From NCBI RefSeq assembly GCF_000524195.1, contig NW_020170454.1, positions 372,293-410,091 of the forward strand: 37,799 nt of DNA, given 5' to 3'. Position numbers and translations under genes: made by a program. The notes under the pieces are model-generated. The model did no database searches. It was given only the letters and a program-made list of their open reading frames with translations, and was not told where the DNA came from. Positions 1 to 12,579 of this stretch are shown piece by piece. The stretch comes from Echinococcus granulosus. Its lineage: Eukaryota; Platyhelminthes; Cestoda; Cyclophyllidea; Taeniidae. The stretch's first letter is position 1; every line of letters begins with the position of its first letter.

Positions 1-1069
1 TGGTAAATCAAAGGTCGTCAGCGCGCTTTGTGTTATTTCACTCCTTGCACAAATGAATTTAGGCTGTAAATGTCAGGCTTTCTCTGCAAGAAGCAGTCGA
101 TTAAGTTGCCGATTCTGCTCAAGTATCGTGGTAAAGGACTTACTAGGAACAGAGCTCTCGTTCAGTCCCACGTATTTAATGGATAAATGATCCTTTGATA
201 TCCTTGGATTTCCTTTCATAAGAATCCAAATTCCATCTACCGAATTACCCAAAAACATAGTTGGAGTCAAACTTAAACAGCATTTCTTGCTGTTTAAGTA
301 GATGGAGATGAAAAATTCTGTCTTTCTAATTATTGTATTAAAACCAGTTGGAATAGTTTAGAAAAGTATTCGATCCGTTCTAAACTCATCAAGGTATTCA
401 GAAATTCAACGTTCACAAAGCTGTTAGTTTCCATTCTTCGTCGATGCTCAATCAAATGGCTTCTAAGGAATCAATTTAGAACAGATTACGCATAGTTGTC
501 GTTTTTTGGGGGGCTTACCCTTGATGAATCCGTGTCTTCAGCGGACTCAAAACCCAGGAGCATTTCATTCAGATAAATGCGGTGGTCAACGTTAAATAGT
601 AGGTTTATTTAATCTTTAAATATGGTATCTTTTATGCATTTTATCTTTGTCCCAATATGAGGATAAATTAGTTGTCAAAATTGTTTAAAATCGCGAAAAT
701 CTTACAGGATTCTCTTTTACCCTCAATGCAAAGATATTTTCACTTGCGATTTTACATACGTCCCTCAAATAAGTGCAACGTTGAGGGCGTAGAAATCTCT
801 GGAAATCGTGCTCCGTCCAAAACATGCAAGTCGCAGACAGCCGTGGAAGAAGCATCTAAAGGGGCGTTATAGATAGATGTTTAGCAAAAACTCAAGTTAC
901 TGGTCTGGGCGCGGTTTGTTGATCCTTAAGGAAGGCAGGAATGTGTATAAAATGTCACTAATGAAGTAGTGCTGATTTTGCGTCCTTCTAGAGGCAAGAA
1001 GTAATGAGCTGTGGTGCATTCGACTGCAGATGGACACGGGAGTGTCGATAGATACTCTAGTCAGTCTGA
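1..1069. other. AT-rich stretch without a recognisable gene
   Basis: No family is recognisable on either strand. On the minus strand a frame stays open from about 348 down to a stop near 64. Its lower part reads as a hydrophilic segment ending in QNRQLNRLLLAEKA. It has no good splice acceptor and no known motif, so I treat it as chance or, at best, a very weak terminal exon. Confidence 0.5.
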
Positions 1070-1339
1070 TTCAGTCCGACTCGCAGCCAATACCCGCAGC
1101 AAGTGCGGATGCGATGCTCTTCGGCGCGTTTCCCGGCTGTGCCCTTGATAGCTCCCCTCTCATCCATTCCCTTGGCGACTATTGCTGCCCTCCTCTTGTT
1201 GACCACTGGACACCTTCTCTTTTCCATCACTGCAGCCGACGCCACCTCTCATGGTTACATCTCCTTCCGCAACGCCAAGGAGTACCATGACGTCCTCTTC
1301 CTGTATGTTTTGAGCGCCCTCTTTATCTTGCTCATTTAA
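1070..1339 (+). CDS. Candidate terminal exon with two hydrophobic segments, unknown protein
   Basis: The frame is open from 1070 (stop codon just before) to the TAA at 1337-1339. Codon use from about 1103 is strongly coding-like: most third positions are C or G, for example GAC GTC CTC TTC, unlike the AT-rich surroundings. The translation has a hydrophobic stretch IPLATIAALLLLTTGHLLFSI, a polar loop, and a second hydrophobic end VLFLYVLSALFILLI, so it looks like the end of a small multi-pass membrane protein. Possible acceptors are the CAGs ending at 1029, 1086 and 1099. A GTATGT donor-like site near 1304 would instead make it an internal or first exon. The loop arrangement faintly recalls the first hairpin of EMC5/MMGT-type proteins, but this is too weak for a name. 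A decayed copy is also possible. Confidence 0.35.
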   Translation, partial: FSPTRSQYPQQVRMRCSSARFPAVPLIAPLSSIPLATIAALLLLTTGHLLFSITAADATSHGYISFRNAKEYHDVLFLYVLSALFILLI

Positions 1340-4300
1340 CACTCCTGAGTTTATACCTTATGTCCAGTAAATGGTTGTCAAGTTCCTGTTTCCTTACAAT
1401 ATTTTTGTAATTTAACAAGATTCAATCACTTAGCTGAGTTTGCCATTACGAAAACGCGCAGTGTCGTCTGCCACCTTAAAACAACCAATTGCACTATACA
1501 GTAAAGAAAATGTCTTAGTTAAGTTTGAACGAAAATTACTTGTCAATTTGTTAACAGCTATTAAATGTGTCAGTTTAGCAGGCAATGGCAGCTGCTCATC
1601 TGCAAACCAGTAACCATAAAGAAACCGAAAGTGTCTAATGATGGAACCCAGCTTCGCTTTTCTCTCAGGTATAGACATGGTAAAAAGCAACAGTAATATT
1701 CAATAAGGTTGGTGTCACACTCTTCAAACGCACATGAAAACCATTGTCACACTTTTCATTAATCTGTGCAACAAATGGAGTGGTGAAGGATCATATCTCA
1801 CTTCCATTCACCCAATTTGCTTCAGAGCACACAAAGGAAAAAGAATTAAGTGTGAAGGGACCACAACTGCACTTAGCAATTGCTATGCATCAGTCGAGAC
1901 AAAAGAAGAAACTGTGTGAAGCATCCATCACCGACGGAGAAGAATTACTTTATCCTATCAGGATTGGTAGACTAGCGAGGGGTAGCAGAAGTGTTGGAGA
2001 ATTGCGCATATATAAAACGGTATAATGAAACACCAGATTTACCAATTATTTACAAGTAGTTGTGCCGTTTATGAAAAAATTGAAACTCATATCCCTTTTT
2101 GCAGCAAAAGGCAAAATATCTGAATGTTTTATACTTAGTATTTGGTCATGCGGAATAAACCTCATGCAGCAAAGCATAATTGCTTCTTTTCAACATTATA
2201 TTTCAACACAATTCACTTTTTTGCTTGCAAGCTACCTAGGTTAACAAACTTGTAACTATCCAGGTGAAGGTTCCATGATAGTAAGGTTAGGCATTGTGCG
2301 ATTACTTCGAGGTCCCATTGGAAAGTTTTGTCCGCGTTTAGCGTAAAAGGCTAATTAACCCCTTTTATTTTGCACTCACCTACCTTACTGTTATGCAGAT
2401 GTGATTCCCTCATTTACCCTACAATTGTACACTGTTCATGACAATCGTACACCCATCCTTAGCCACTAGAGCAAGACTGCACTTTGACACATTTAAAATT
2501 TGGCAAATGAAAAGAGCAGTCAAGTAAGACAAATATGTAATCCGTGAACAGGATTCCCAAACGCTTTTGAAATTTCGTCAGCTAATACAAAGGGAACAGT
2601 TATCTGTAAGCCTGCAATTTACTAGAGGATGATAAAGAGTTGTTGAGAACGTAGAAGATAAAAGCAGAAGGAAAAAGTAAAGTGTGTGCCACTGAAGCGT
2701 ACCTGAGTAGAATGCTCGCGTAGACATATTCAATGACAATGCAATGCACTGACATGTTGACGAGGATCTGACAATAAAAAGTTCCATTCTTTTCCTTCAT
2801 TTTGAAACAGTGACGTATTTAACGTTAGCCACTTTACCTGGCATGCCGCTCGAACCGATGTCGGAGGGAGATGAAGCGTTGGCAAGAAAAGGCAAAGTAA
2901 TGAACAAACATTAGATCATGGGCATAAATCCGAGGTGTTTACCAGTCATTGAGCTATTCTGCCAACACTGGCCAAAGATGATGATGAGGCGGAAGAGAGG
3001 GATAAGACTCTAATCGAGAGGATATAGCAGAGAGGTCAGAGGTAATCGGTGGTTGCGAGAGAGACTATAGGGAAACAAGGGAAGAAATGAAGAAAAAAAG
3101 ATTTATTGTAGGTGATACAGAGCAAAGTTTGCTGAAATGGTCAAAGCAAAATACACATTCACAGCTTTTGTTCAATCAACGAACGGAGATCATTGCACGA
3201 ATTTGGACATCGACATTATTGTAACCAAGCAGCTATGCAAATAGCCTGAATTATAAGTTTGGGAGAACAACCTGTGGTAATGCATATCAAGAAAGCAGCT
3301 CAAAACCCATAAAAGACTTGTGAGAAGTTGCTGAATGGACTGGTAACTGCATATTTGTGACTTCAATCTGGCGGTAATCGAAAAGGAGAAAAAGTCAAAC
3401 AAATGGAATTTGAAGCGATTGCTCCATAATTCATGCAATGGATAGGCAGTATTTGCTCTCTGAGCATCTCTGCTGCCACACTGTTCCACACAGTTGTTAT
3501 CGACGGTGTTTGTAGAACCAATCCCGACAAGCCGTTCTCTCCGACAGATACAATAGCTTCTTGACAGGCACCAAAGAATGGTGCATCTATGAGTGCATAA
3601 TTTTTACGCTCAGCGTAATGATTAATTACACCGCTCAAGGTTATAAGACTTGAGATAAGACGTGGCGACACCTCTCTCACAGACCTCTTGAGTCATGATC
3701 CACATCAAGCAACAATGTTTATCAGTCGATAAACCACCTCAACCTTACTTAACAATTTCGGTGCAATAGCAGGATTATTTTGATCTCACGCAGAAAATTA
3801 GGCAGATTTTATAAAAATGACGTGTTGTGAAAAGGATCACTTGAGAAATTGGCAATGCCACAGGGAATTGTGTTTAAAGGTGTGTTGTTGTTGTTCTCTT
3901 GCAGACTTTGCTTTAATGGAATCAACTAAATCAAGTCCACTGGGAAAGGCTGCGCACTACATATTTTTCCGTAGTGAATCCCAATAACCCAGTTTTGTGA
4001 ATAAATGAGAATGGGAGCTTGCTGTACCTTATTTACCGTTATTTGCCACAGACGATGTGATTGTGGCCATTGCGATTCACTTATGATGTCCTTTATCTGA
4101 CATTTTGGATTTATTTAGAAAACCTCCTCTATAAGCAATGCACGTATATTCCAGTAGACATGCTATATGAAGTGGCGTCAAGGAAATATCATCCACCTCA
4201 TCTCAAGTTACGCATGTTCTCTAAGGTACCTGCAGTTAAGTGCTCAAGCAAAAGAATTTTCATCCAACGCAACTTTGCAAAGTAACCCAGTACCCACGTA

Positions 4301-4931
4301 GTTATGCCTAGAGTCACCTAGTTTCCCTTCTCTTCTTCTTGTTTCTCTTTCGTCTAAATTTCACGTTAATATGCGGTCAGGTGCCCCGTTCATTAAACAT
4401 TGCAAATGGCCAAAATCTCCCTTAGCGACATTTAACATTTCATATGTTTATTTGTGCGTGCATATCACCAACCGATACTACAATAATTAAAGAAAATGGT
4501 GAACACGGACGTGGTGGTTGAGGCACAAGAAGCCAGAGTGGATGCTTTCAGTCCGATCGTTAGTTGATTGGTCCTTAAAGACTACGCATTCTAACACAGT
4601 TCTGTGCTTGGAATTGCTTAATCGCATTATCGGGAACACTTATCTCAGTGTAAGGTTTTGGACGCACTGCCTGCGACGACATGAGCGTTTCTTCGGCCAT
4701 TTACTGCAAATGGGTCCATATTCGTACGGCTTATCCCCATAGTGGTTCCCCCTTGAGGAATCAACTAGCACCATCACGCACACACACGAAAGAAGCGTCT
4801 ATTCAACAATTTAATAATCATTTAGTCAGTCAGCCACTCGGTTCATCTGCTAATCAATCCAAAAGGAAAAATTGCACTTAGGCAAAATCGTATTGGCACG
4901 CAGTAAAATATTGTGGGTTTTTCCATTTTAG
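1340..4931. other. Non-coding stretch, no supported gene
   Basis: Short ORFs here have neither coding-like composition nor paired splice sites. The only compositional feature is a purine-rich run at about 2950-3110 (GATGATGATGAGG, GAGAGG, GGGAAGAAATGAAGAAAAAAAG). This could be an intron or 5' flank of the exon chain that starts at 4932. The upstream exon that should end in phase 1 was not found. Confidence 0.5.
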
Positions 4932-4994
4932 GCTGCACGCCATCACATCGCCGTGTGGCACAGCCCAGCCTATTTGAGCTTGCCCAAACTATCC
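4932..4994 (+). CDS. Internal exon 1 of an unnamed multi-exon gene
   Basis: A 63 bp exon is bounded by a strong acceptor (TTTTTCCATTTTAG, pyrimidine-rich) and a strong donor (GTATGT). Read in phase 1 (first two bases complete a codon, last base starts one) it is open and gives CTPSHRRVAQPSLFELAQTI. The last base C joins AG of the next exon to make CAG (Gln), so both frame and splice signals agree with exon 5232-5489. The intron between them is 237 bp. A phase-0 reading is also open, so the frame choice rests on the match to the next exon. I do not recognise the protein. Confidence 0.45.
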
Positions 4995-5029
4995 GTATGT
5001 ACAGAGAAAAGCATGGCAAACTGCATTAT

Positions 5030-5097
5030 ATCGTGTTAAGTCATACAGCACTGAATCGTGTACTTTCACCCATTTGAACGCACCTTCTTAACACGAT
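5030..5097. repeat. Short inverted repeat within intron
   Basis: ATCGTGTTAAG at 5030-5040 is exactly inverted as CTTAACACGAT at 5087-5097, with a 46 bp spacer. It lies inside the intron between the exons 4932-4994 and 5232-5489. It could fold as a hairpin in RNA or be chance; no target duplication was seen around it. Confidence 0.3.
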
Positions 5098-5231
5098 AGC
5101 ACAAAGAGCGGTGAAACCTCCGAATTACAACCAGTGTCTTTCAGATTAATTGGCCGATCATTCCTCGTGGTCTAACTGCTTATAATCCACAGAGATATGC
5201 ATTACTTATGTATTTTGAATGTTCCTTTTAG

Positions 5232-5489
5232 AGAAGAAGCGAAAATACGAATCAAACCTCGTGACTGGGGAGTCACCGTCCAACAACCCTGAGAAGGCTC
5301 CCGTGTCCACGCCTCCCCGAACGTGTACTCACTCCTCCCATTTACTCATCCCAATAAACATGGCGAAGTCGAATCAACCTGGGTGTTTTAAGAGTGTAGA
5401 GACCAGGGAAGAAGAGATCTGCGTGCCTCATCCTACACTGGTTTACTTCCTCCAACAGAAATGGTGGAATACGTCTGGGTGGTTGCCAG
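5232..5489 (+). CDS. Internal exon 2 of the unnamed gene, symmetric phase 1
   Basis: This 258 bp exon (a multiple of three) follows a TTCCTTTTAG acceptor and ends at CCAG|GTGAGT, one of the best donors in the window. It starts with two bases completing a codon and ends with one, so it is phase 1-1. The translation is hydrophilic and Pro/Ser/Thr-rich at first (SPSNNPEKAPVSTPPRTCTHSS). It then has a more structured end with ICVPHPTLVYFLQQKWWNTS containing aromatic residues. Codon use is coding-like. The in-frame ATG at 5219 lies upstream of the acceptor and is probably intronic. The protein is not recognised; the first half looks disordered. The same phase at both ends would allow it to be skipped as a cassette without changing frame. 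Confidence 0.5.
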
Positions 5490-5545
5490 GTGAGTCTAGC
5501 ATCACCGGTACCATTTTTGTGCTTGACAATATTTGTTCGTCCCAG

Positions 5546-5631
5546 TTTTGCACCTTGCCATGAGGAGATATTCGCTTACTGGAGCAGAAGTTCACGGAGT
5601 TCTTTTCTCTTGTCATCAGAAATGTGGTCAG
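5546..5631 (+). CDS. Exon 3 of the unnamed gene, possibly near its C-terminus
   Basis: An acceptor ATTTGTTCGTCCCAG lies only 56 bases after the previous donor. The first two bases (TT) complete the codon left by exon 5232-5489, giving Val. The frame then reads LHLAMRRYSLTGAEVHGVLF followed by SCHQKCGQ without a stop. The exon may end at CAG|GTGCGC (5631), and a tiny terminal exon at 5709-5720 (after TTGGTTGCAG, reading SLC-stop) would close the gene. If 5632 is not used as a donor, the frame runs to TAG at 5648-5650. Intron length is short but in the range seen in flatworms. No known domain is recognised. Confidence 0.4.
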
Positions 5632-5720
5632 GTGCGCGCAAGTGTTACCTAGATTGCAGTTTAAAAAAGGGTGTTGTGGCTGTCATCTGCTCCATCTGTT
5701 GGTTGCAGTCTCTGTGTTAG

Positions 5721-8700
5721 CCTCAGTGACTGGGTGAGTAGAGTGTTCCTTCTGCAAAATGCAGGACGTCTTTAATGCAGCGTAGGAAACCAGCACCAAG
5801 TATTATGGCTCAGGCGAGTTCTGGACATATCATGTGTTTCACTGTCCAGGTTACCTTCCCTATGCCGACTTTCAATAATGTCTCTCCTTCAAGTAGCATC
5901 CCCTTCCTTTTGCTGAACGCAATTTTGCAGAATGAGGGAGGATCCTAATCCTAGTTTTTCGAATTTTTCGAATGGTCTATATATACTTAACTGGATGAAT
6001 ATTCTATTAGAATTGAACATTTGGGAGTAAATAAGAAGGAGTTTGTCTTAAAGAAAATGGATACAATTCTGTACATTCATCGATAACATGGCAAGAATTG
6101 GGTGGATTTGAGATAGGCTGGAGGAGAATATAGATTGTCTTTGGTAGAAGTGACCAAGCAGGCTCAATTCTTTGATCTAGTGCCTAGTTGAAGTCGTAGC
6201 GTAGATTTGCTCGTCAATGATTTGGACTAGTTTTTAGATAGAATTACCCAAATCGCCTTCATTTGCTTAGGTGAATGAGCACTTCAAGGCGAGTTTGCCA
6301 ACCTTGATTAAATAAAAATGAGTTTTTCTTTAAGAAACTTTATTGCGTTCTCTTAAATTCATCACTGTTATAGCAAATGTACTTTGGACTTGAGAAGGGC
6401 TGGAAAAGTGTGTGGACTGGGTCTTTGCATTTCCTTTATTTCATTTAATGTCTTTTTTGCTTACTGATGACTTTCCACCACTTGTTCCATATAGCATTGA
6501 GGTACTGAACGCATTTGTATTAACGACCAAATTGTCAAAATACTTTCTTTTTCTTTATCTTCTGGTCCCCATTGAAGTCCGCGTTCCTTACAGGTTTCTA
6601 GCTTATCCAAATTTGAAGGCGACTGCTCTATGGTCTGATGAGCTGCAACAAAGACGAAGTGTTTGCATGTGTTAAGACACTCGCTTGGTATACACTTTAT
6701 TGAATATAAGGCTGTTACGAGTCAGAACACAGACGCACCCAGGGTATAATTACATCATTCCCGAGTTCTATTTTTACACTAATCCTTAGCGCTCCAAGTG
6801 CGTGCAAAATTAAATTCAAACGATTTAATGAGACGAAGTCAATGGCCCAGGTATCTTCCTCAAAACGCAGTGAAAATAACCAAAGTAGGGCGATTCAACA
6901 GTAGATAACTAAATTATGTCCCTATTCAAGAGTTCCGATTTGTTATAAAATTAGAAAGATATATGGTTTTGATATGCACAGAGGATAGTGTATTTGTCAT
7001 AAAGTGAAGAAAGAAAAAATCTTAAAAAATAACCTTTCTTGAGCAAAATCAAACATCCATGTAAGCTTATCACTTTGATTTAAAATCGAGAGGAACAACA
7101 TGAACATTATCACCCGAACTCTCAAGCACGGAGTTTATTCACGCCTTTGGCTTTCTTTCCTTATAAGCATCAAAGTTACCCAACACTCGGTCAGTCTATT
7201 TAAGGACACATTCAAAGGGTAGAGCGATACAAGGCTCAAGGCCATGTCCGTCGTCAGACCAATGACCACCTCTCTCTTTGCCTCACAACTCGTGTGTCGT
7301 TCCTACACCTCAACTGTAATGAAGGCCTTTGATAATTCAACCATCAACTCCCACGAACGACGACTATTTTGCAGGTGGATTAGCTTAATAAAATGAAGTA
7401 AATGCACTTGTGTCTCACGTCAGAATGTGAAGGAGAAGCCCTGAGGCTGAAGTGGAAGATAGGTGTAGCTCCGAAACCCCACGAAATAGTGTAGTCAAAG
7501 CATTTGGTTTTGTAGAAAATTTTCTGGTCTACGAGAGCCTCCTCACTGCACTAATTGATTTGCACAACCTGGAGGGAGTGCTGCAGACGACCGGTTAATT
7601 AGAGCCAGCGGAGATTGGGTGCTTCACAAACGTTTATCAGAATATCGAGTTTAAAGGGAGTAGAAAATGTAGCGTCTTTGGACTCGTAAAAAGCATTAAA
7701 AGCCTTTGATTGAGCGAGTTTTCCTGCATAGAACTAGTTTTCCGAACCTACATGGAGAGCAATAACCCTGTTCCACAGTCACTCTTGTCTAATAATCTAG
7801 GATGGAAGCTTGTGACGAAGTTCAATAAATGAGCTGAAAGATCCTCTGTATCAAGTCTTCTAATCATCGATTGCCTACTGGAAAGAGAAAGCTGCATTCT
7901 ACCGATACGAATTGTGTGAAACTCCTTCTGTCTCGATTTCATCGGGTTACACTGGTGGCAGTAACGTGAGGAAGGTGTTGTGCCACAACTTCACAGAAGA
8001 AGGGCATCAGCTGTGAACGACCGAATCTGCCAGGTATCTTTGCAGAAGCACCAATGAATTTATGGCCACTATTGCCAAAAGCCAACTCCCAGGTTCTGAG
8101 TTACGACCAGCAATAAAAGCAGATCAACCTTTAGTGATCAGTTGGTTTTCGCCAAAAAGTACAACGCATTTAGAGAACAAAGAGGAAATTAGGAATTTAA
8201 CACTATCCCCGATAGTCGGTTGGGTCGTGATAAAACGGCAGCGATGTGAAACTGAAAATGAGCCTACGAAAAAACTTTATGCTTTGCATCTATCTTTATA
8301 TAAAATCAAACGATCCTCTCAAACACGCTTGGCATACAAAATCACTCAACCTCATTCATTACCACCCAAACAAACCTCCTTTTAAAGTAAAACGCTAACC
8401 GCATCAAATTCCACAGAAAGCATTATTATTATTTGTCAGAAAAGTCCTCTTACTGCGTCAAAGCATAAACTCGGTTTTTCTTAAAGTCTACGCGATTTCT
8501 TAGACGTGTAGCTTGTGATACCTGTCTCATTCCATTCCCCGCACCAGTATTAAAGATGCTTGCAGGCTGGTATCCCCTTAAAATGCATTTTCGAAGAATC
8601 CAGAATCAAATGCTTGCCACATATGGCATAGAACTGTTACCAGCGTCTTCTAAATCTGTCCTCCGTTTATGAGACAGAAGGAATTTCTATCGAATTCGCC

Positions 8701-8953
8701 TAGTCCTCTTCTCCAGCATTACTAACCGAAGCTACCTCATTGGTTTCGCAAAATCGATGCGCATTTCAAAAGTTTTTCTTGAAGACTTCGGCAATTTGAA
8801 AGGATAGGAAGGTGATGTTTGGTAGAGAAAGGAGATGTGCGCATTGAAAAGTAAATTCATTTGTGCTTAAAGGGGGTAGGTTTGGGACGGAAATGTCAGG
8901 ACTGTCGCATTTAGATTTACTCAAAATCGAATAACAAACATTCGCTGCATTTA
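5721..8953. other. Non-coding stretch, no supported gene
   Basis: I see no conserved domain, no paired splice sites around coding-like frames, and no RNA gene. The 107-codon ORF at 8062-8385 has AT-driven codon use and no family likeness. Confidence 0.5.
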
Positions 8954-9088
8954 TTGGATCATTGGGTGTTAAAACTGCGGTTTGGAATAAAGTTACCAAA
9001 GGGATTGGTAGAATTTTAAGATTATCATTTTGATCGAAGGGTTAAACAAGGCACTGCGATAGTAAAATATCTCCATTTCAACCACGCC
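8954..9088 (+). repeat. Dispersed repeat family R1, copy 1
   Basis: This stretch aligns almost without gaps to 14785-14914 in direct orientation. Shared blocks include ATCATTGGGTGTTA, TTACCAAA followed by GGTAGAAT, and TCTCCAT near the end. I estimate roughly two thirds identity by eye. Neither copy has terminal repeats or a clear ORF. It is probably an old interspersed element fragment. Confidence 0.6.
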
Positions 9089-11733
9089 AAGGGCTTCAGA
9101 AATGCGGGTTTCGTGTCAGTGGGACTAAATTAGAATCCTGTCTATAAAGAAAATGGATTTAGCCATTTCACCTCTGACATTTTACTTTTTTGTATAGAAG
9201 AAGTAGAAATACAATTAACGGACGTTAACTGATGAAGTAGACTGATTTGCCTCTTTGAGAGAGGTAGCAGATTTTGCTGCCCAAAGCTCATTTCAAAACG
9301 CAAGTGACAACCAACATTGATGAAGAACAGACATTTGGCGGAGCTTTTGGTTGATCGTCGACTTCATATCTTCTCGTTACCCTACAAGCGCGCCTGCTGC
9401 CTTAGCACCAAACCTCCTTTCGAAGACAAGTTACGAGCTACTGGATGGCTTAATATGTGGACGGGTATCACACTAGGTTGACTGACATTGATGGTGCAGT
9501 CATCACAACAATCTTAGCTGGTGGTGAACGCTTAGTATGAGGATGATAGGTGGATGGATGATTGGATGGATTTGGGATTTGGTCGTACCGCAGTTATCGC
9601 AAGCTGTTAGCAAGCGTAGTGTGCCCAAAACGCTCTACTATCTGTGTTTATTTTTTAACAACTTTTATGCGCTTTATTGGATAATGAAACAGGAATTAGT
9701 CAAGCTTGCGTGTCTGTTGGGGAAATCGTCAATACGCAAGCAGGCCTCATCACGACAAGTGGCTTGAGTCATCCTTGAGAACGTGGAGGAGCATGCGGCT
9801 GGAAGTGGATTTATTGTTGTCTTGTAGAAGGGCACAGGCGGAAGTAAATTCATAGTCATACGTTTTCTAACCTCCTATATACTACAATTCTAGTGAGTAG
9901 CATTGTGGCTGGTCAAGGGTCATAGGTGCTCGACTTCTTTCAGATATTTTCAGACCTTATAGTCGATGCACAGAAGGACTTGGAGACTGGTAACAGATCT
10001 CGATGTCATCTTAGTCTTTGCTTGATTGTATTCTCAAGTCTACCGTGAAATTCTATAAACTACGAAAAAAGAAAGCAAACTATACAATACACTTGTATTA
10101 TTGGTAGTTCAGACGATGTTCCAGACCGAACACCTCCAACTTCCCATCGCGTTAAGTAGGTGGAGCTGTCTAAGGGTGACTTGGGAGGAGAGCGCTGCAC
10201 CATTGCTTTGTGACATTAATCGCTACATCCACAATAATGCTGTAGGCACATCTTCAAGACGGGCCTTCTCAGTGGAATTTCACATTAAGCATCACTGGCA
10301 AGGATTGATGTGGTTTCAGTATGTTTTTTTGGTATTTAAGCATTTGCATCCAGTTGGTGGATCGGAGCGTCTTCGAATAGGCAATAAAGCGTGGCACAAG
10401 GAAGGTGGACAGATAATTGATGGAGTGCCTTAATGTCGGTATATTAAAATGCTATATAATGAGATGTATATAGAAACGGGTTGTGTGGAACATTCCGATT
10501 TGACATAATTACATCAACAGAAATTAATTTAGTATTTTCCGTGTACCCATGTAAGGTCGCGTACAGACCCACTCCATTTGAACATGAAGCAGGAGCAGTT
10601 GATTGCACAGATTGAAGAATTCGACTTCAAACCAACTGAAGGCGCATCAAACTATCAAACTGTGATTTCGCCATCTTGAAGGCATCACTGACAAACTGAG
10701 ATCAGTGGAAGTTCTCTCACTCACTCCGAACGGCTGGCTTCCTTCCACACTGCAGCAGCAATCAGCCCTGGTAGTAGTTTAATAGGTCTTACCAGAGCTC
10801 TACCTTCAAGAACATCCAGTTGCGCGATAGGTAGTGACATTCCAACGGAACCTGACCAAGCCTGATTTAATAAACCCATATCACTCGAAATTCCTCACCC
10901 TCACCACCAATAAGACGATCTGAGAGGATTGATTATGGCAGTATTTGGTAGATCCTCTATTCATCATCGCACCTACTATTAGTACTGGTGAATTCCAACC
11001 GTGCTATTTTAATTCCAGCTCGTTCTTGCGATCTGACCTTTCCGATTTGGTTGAACATATTTGCTTTCTGGTTGACCGACTGGTTTACTTATTTTGTTTG
11101 CAATAAAGTTACATAATTTCATGTTCTACCAACGCTTATGCGCGCTTTCCTCATTGGCTTTGTCAGTGACTGTGTGCTACTCTGAATCAATGAAATTGTT
11201 TAAACTTGGTGATTTAGGGCTGGAGATTTGCATGCTCACCTACTTTGAGGTGCTGATTTTGCAGCTAAGTTAATTATTGTTTTCGGTCAACCACTAATCA
11301 GTTAGGTGGCCCAAATCAGGACTGACCTATCGAGAATCGTTTATTCTCATTGTCCTATTTCGAAGGTCAGACGTACTGTCCGCATAGCTAATTAACGTAG
11401 GACATCCAGTCAACGGTGCAATCTGGATTGTCGCCGCAATAACGGATGAGGTGTTCGGCCTACGTCATGGTCTAGTGAAAACGAATGAGGCGGTTTGATT
11501 GCTACTACCCTCATCAAGAAGGTGGAAGGGGTGGCAAAGTAGACCTTATTTTTAGTCTCTAATTTTGTCTTTAGCATAATCAATCCTGCGTAGGGTCGAA
11601 TATTTCTTTGAGGTTAATAAAAATGCTTAGTCTAAATCATAAATTGAAGGCTTAAGGCATCTATCATCTCGATTTGTCTCTCCTAACTTACCAAAAACCC
11701 ATAAATGGGCTAATTGCATTGCCTCTCCTATAA
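9089..11733. other. Non-coding stretch with minor coding-like fragments
   Basis: A short (GGAT)n-like run lies at about 9535-9575. At about 10583-10678 a short frame reads MKQEQLIAQIEEFDFKPTEG and stops soon after. It looks coding-like and follows a possible acceptor (GTACAG), but it is too short to call. Nothing else is recognisable. Confidence 0.45.
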
Positions 11734-12295
11734 TTGGCTGGCATGAGTACGATTGTTAGAGGGGAATCTCAAGACATACTGCTAGGAATTTGTCCCGCTT
11801 TTTCGGATGACAGATGTCAGATGTCAAAATTTAGTGTAATGGGACGAAATTTTTCTACCTATTGTAAGAAATCTTTTAAACGGGCATTAACACCGAAGAG
11901 ACGGTGTTCCAACAGTACATTTACCGTGAGTAAGCCGACAGAAGAGAAAGAGGAGGAATAGAAAGGAGTGTTTCTGGATCGAAAGAAGAACGGTGTTGAT
12001 AAGGGTACACCAATTCGACGGCTTTTAACCTATGCCCCTCTTTGTCAAGCTGACAATGATAGGTTCCATACTTTTAGCAGATCCCCTCGAGGCATCTCCA
12101 GTAGCTGTTATTGGTGGCCAAATTTGTCAAGTAGAGATTGATGGGTGTTTGCTGTTGTACGCCTTAATTGGGACTCCTTGCTCTAGGATTGCACCAGAAG
12201 ATGAGTTGAGGAGGCAAGAATATGCGAAACCTTTGAAGTTGTTTATGTTTGATACAGAGGTAGCGGATTTTGACCAATTTGAACCAGTTGTGTAG
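11734..12295 (+). other. Pair of coding-like ORFs of unknown origin
   Basis: The first ORF ends at 11961 with a basic then acidic tail (TPKRRCSNSTF, then TEEKEEE). A GTGAGTAAG donor-like site lies inside it at 11935-11943. The second ORF ends at 12295 with MFDTEVADFDQFEPVV. Codon use is moderately coding-like, but there is no recognisable domain and no consistent splice model. They could be exons of an unknown gene or fragments of a decayed one. Confidence 0.2.
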
Positions 12296-12579
12296 ATGTT
12301 CTTTCAGTTACATACATTACGTTTGCTAAGGTGAAGAAAACCGAAGGAGTTCTTGGAAAAGACAGCGCCGACTGAAGGTAATGGGGAAAAGAGTAACAAA
12401 GTAGATGTTTTTAGCATGGATTTTGATAAAATGATAATTTTATTGTGTCACATTAAAAAGATTTATTCACAAGTGTGATTTTTTGTTGCCAACTCATCCA
12501 CAAGTGATTCAAGCGTGAAACGTCAGCACGTTTCTTGGGCACTTTATTTGTTCCCATCTCTTTGCCAATTCGTTTATCC

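Noticed and set aside
5219..5231. ATG at 5219 as the start of a 114-codon gene
   Set aside because: It lies in the pyrimidine tract just before a good acceptor. The exon reading with a GTGAGT donor explains the region better.
8062..8385. 107-codon ORF on the + strand
   Set aside because: AT-driven composition and no family likeness.
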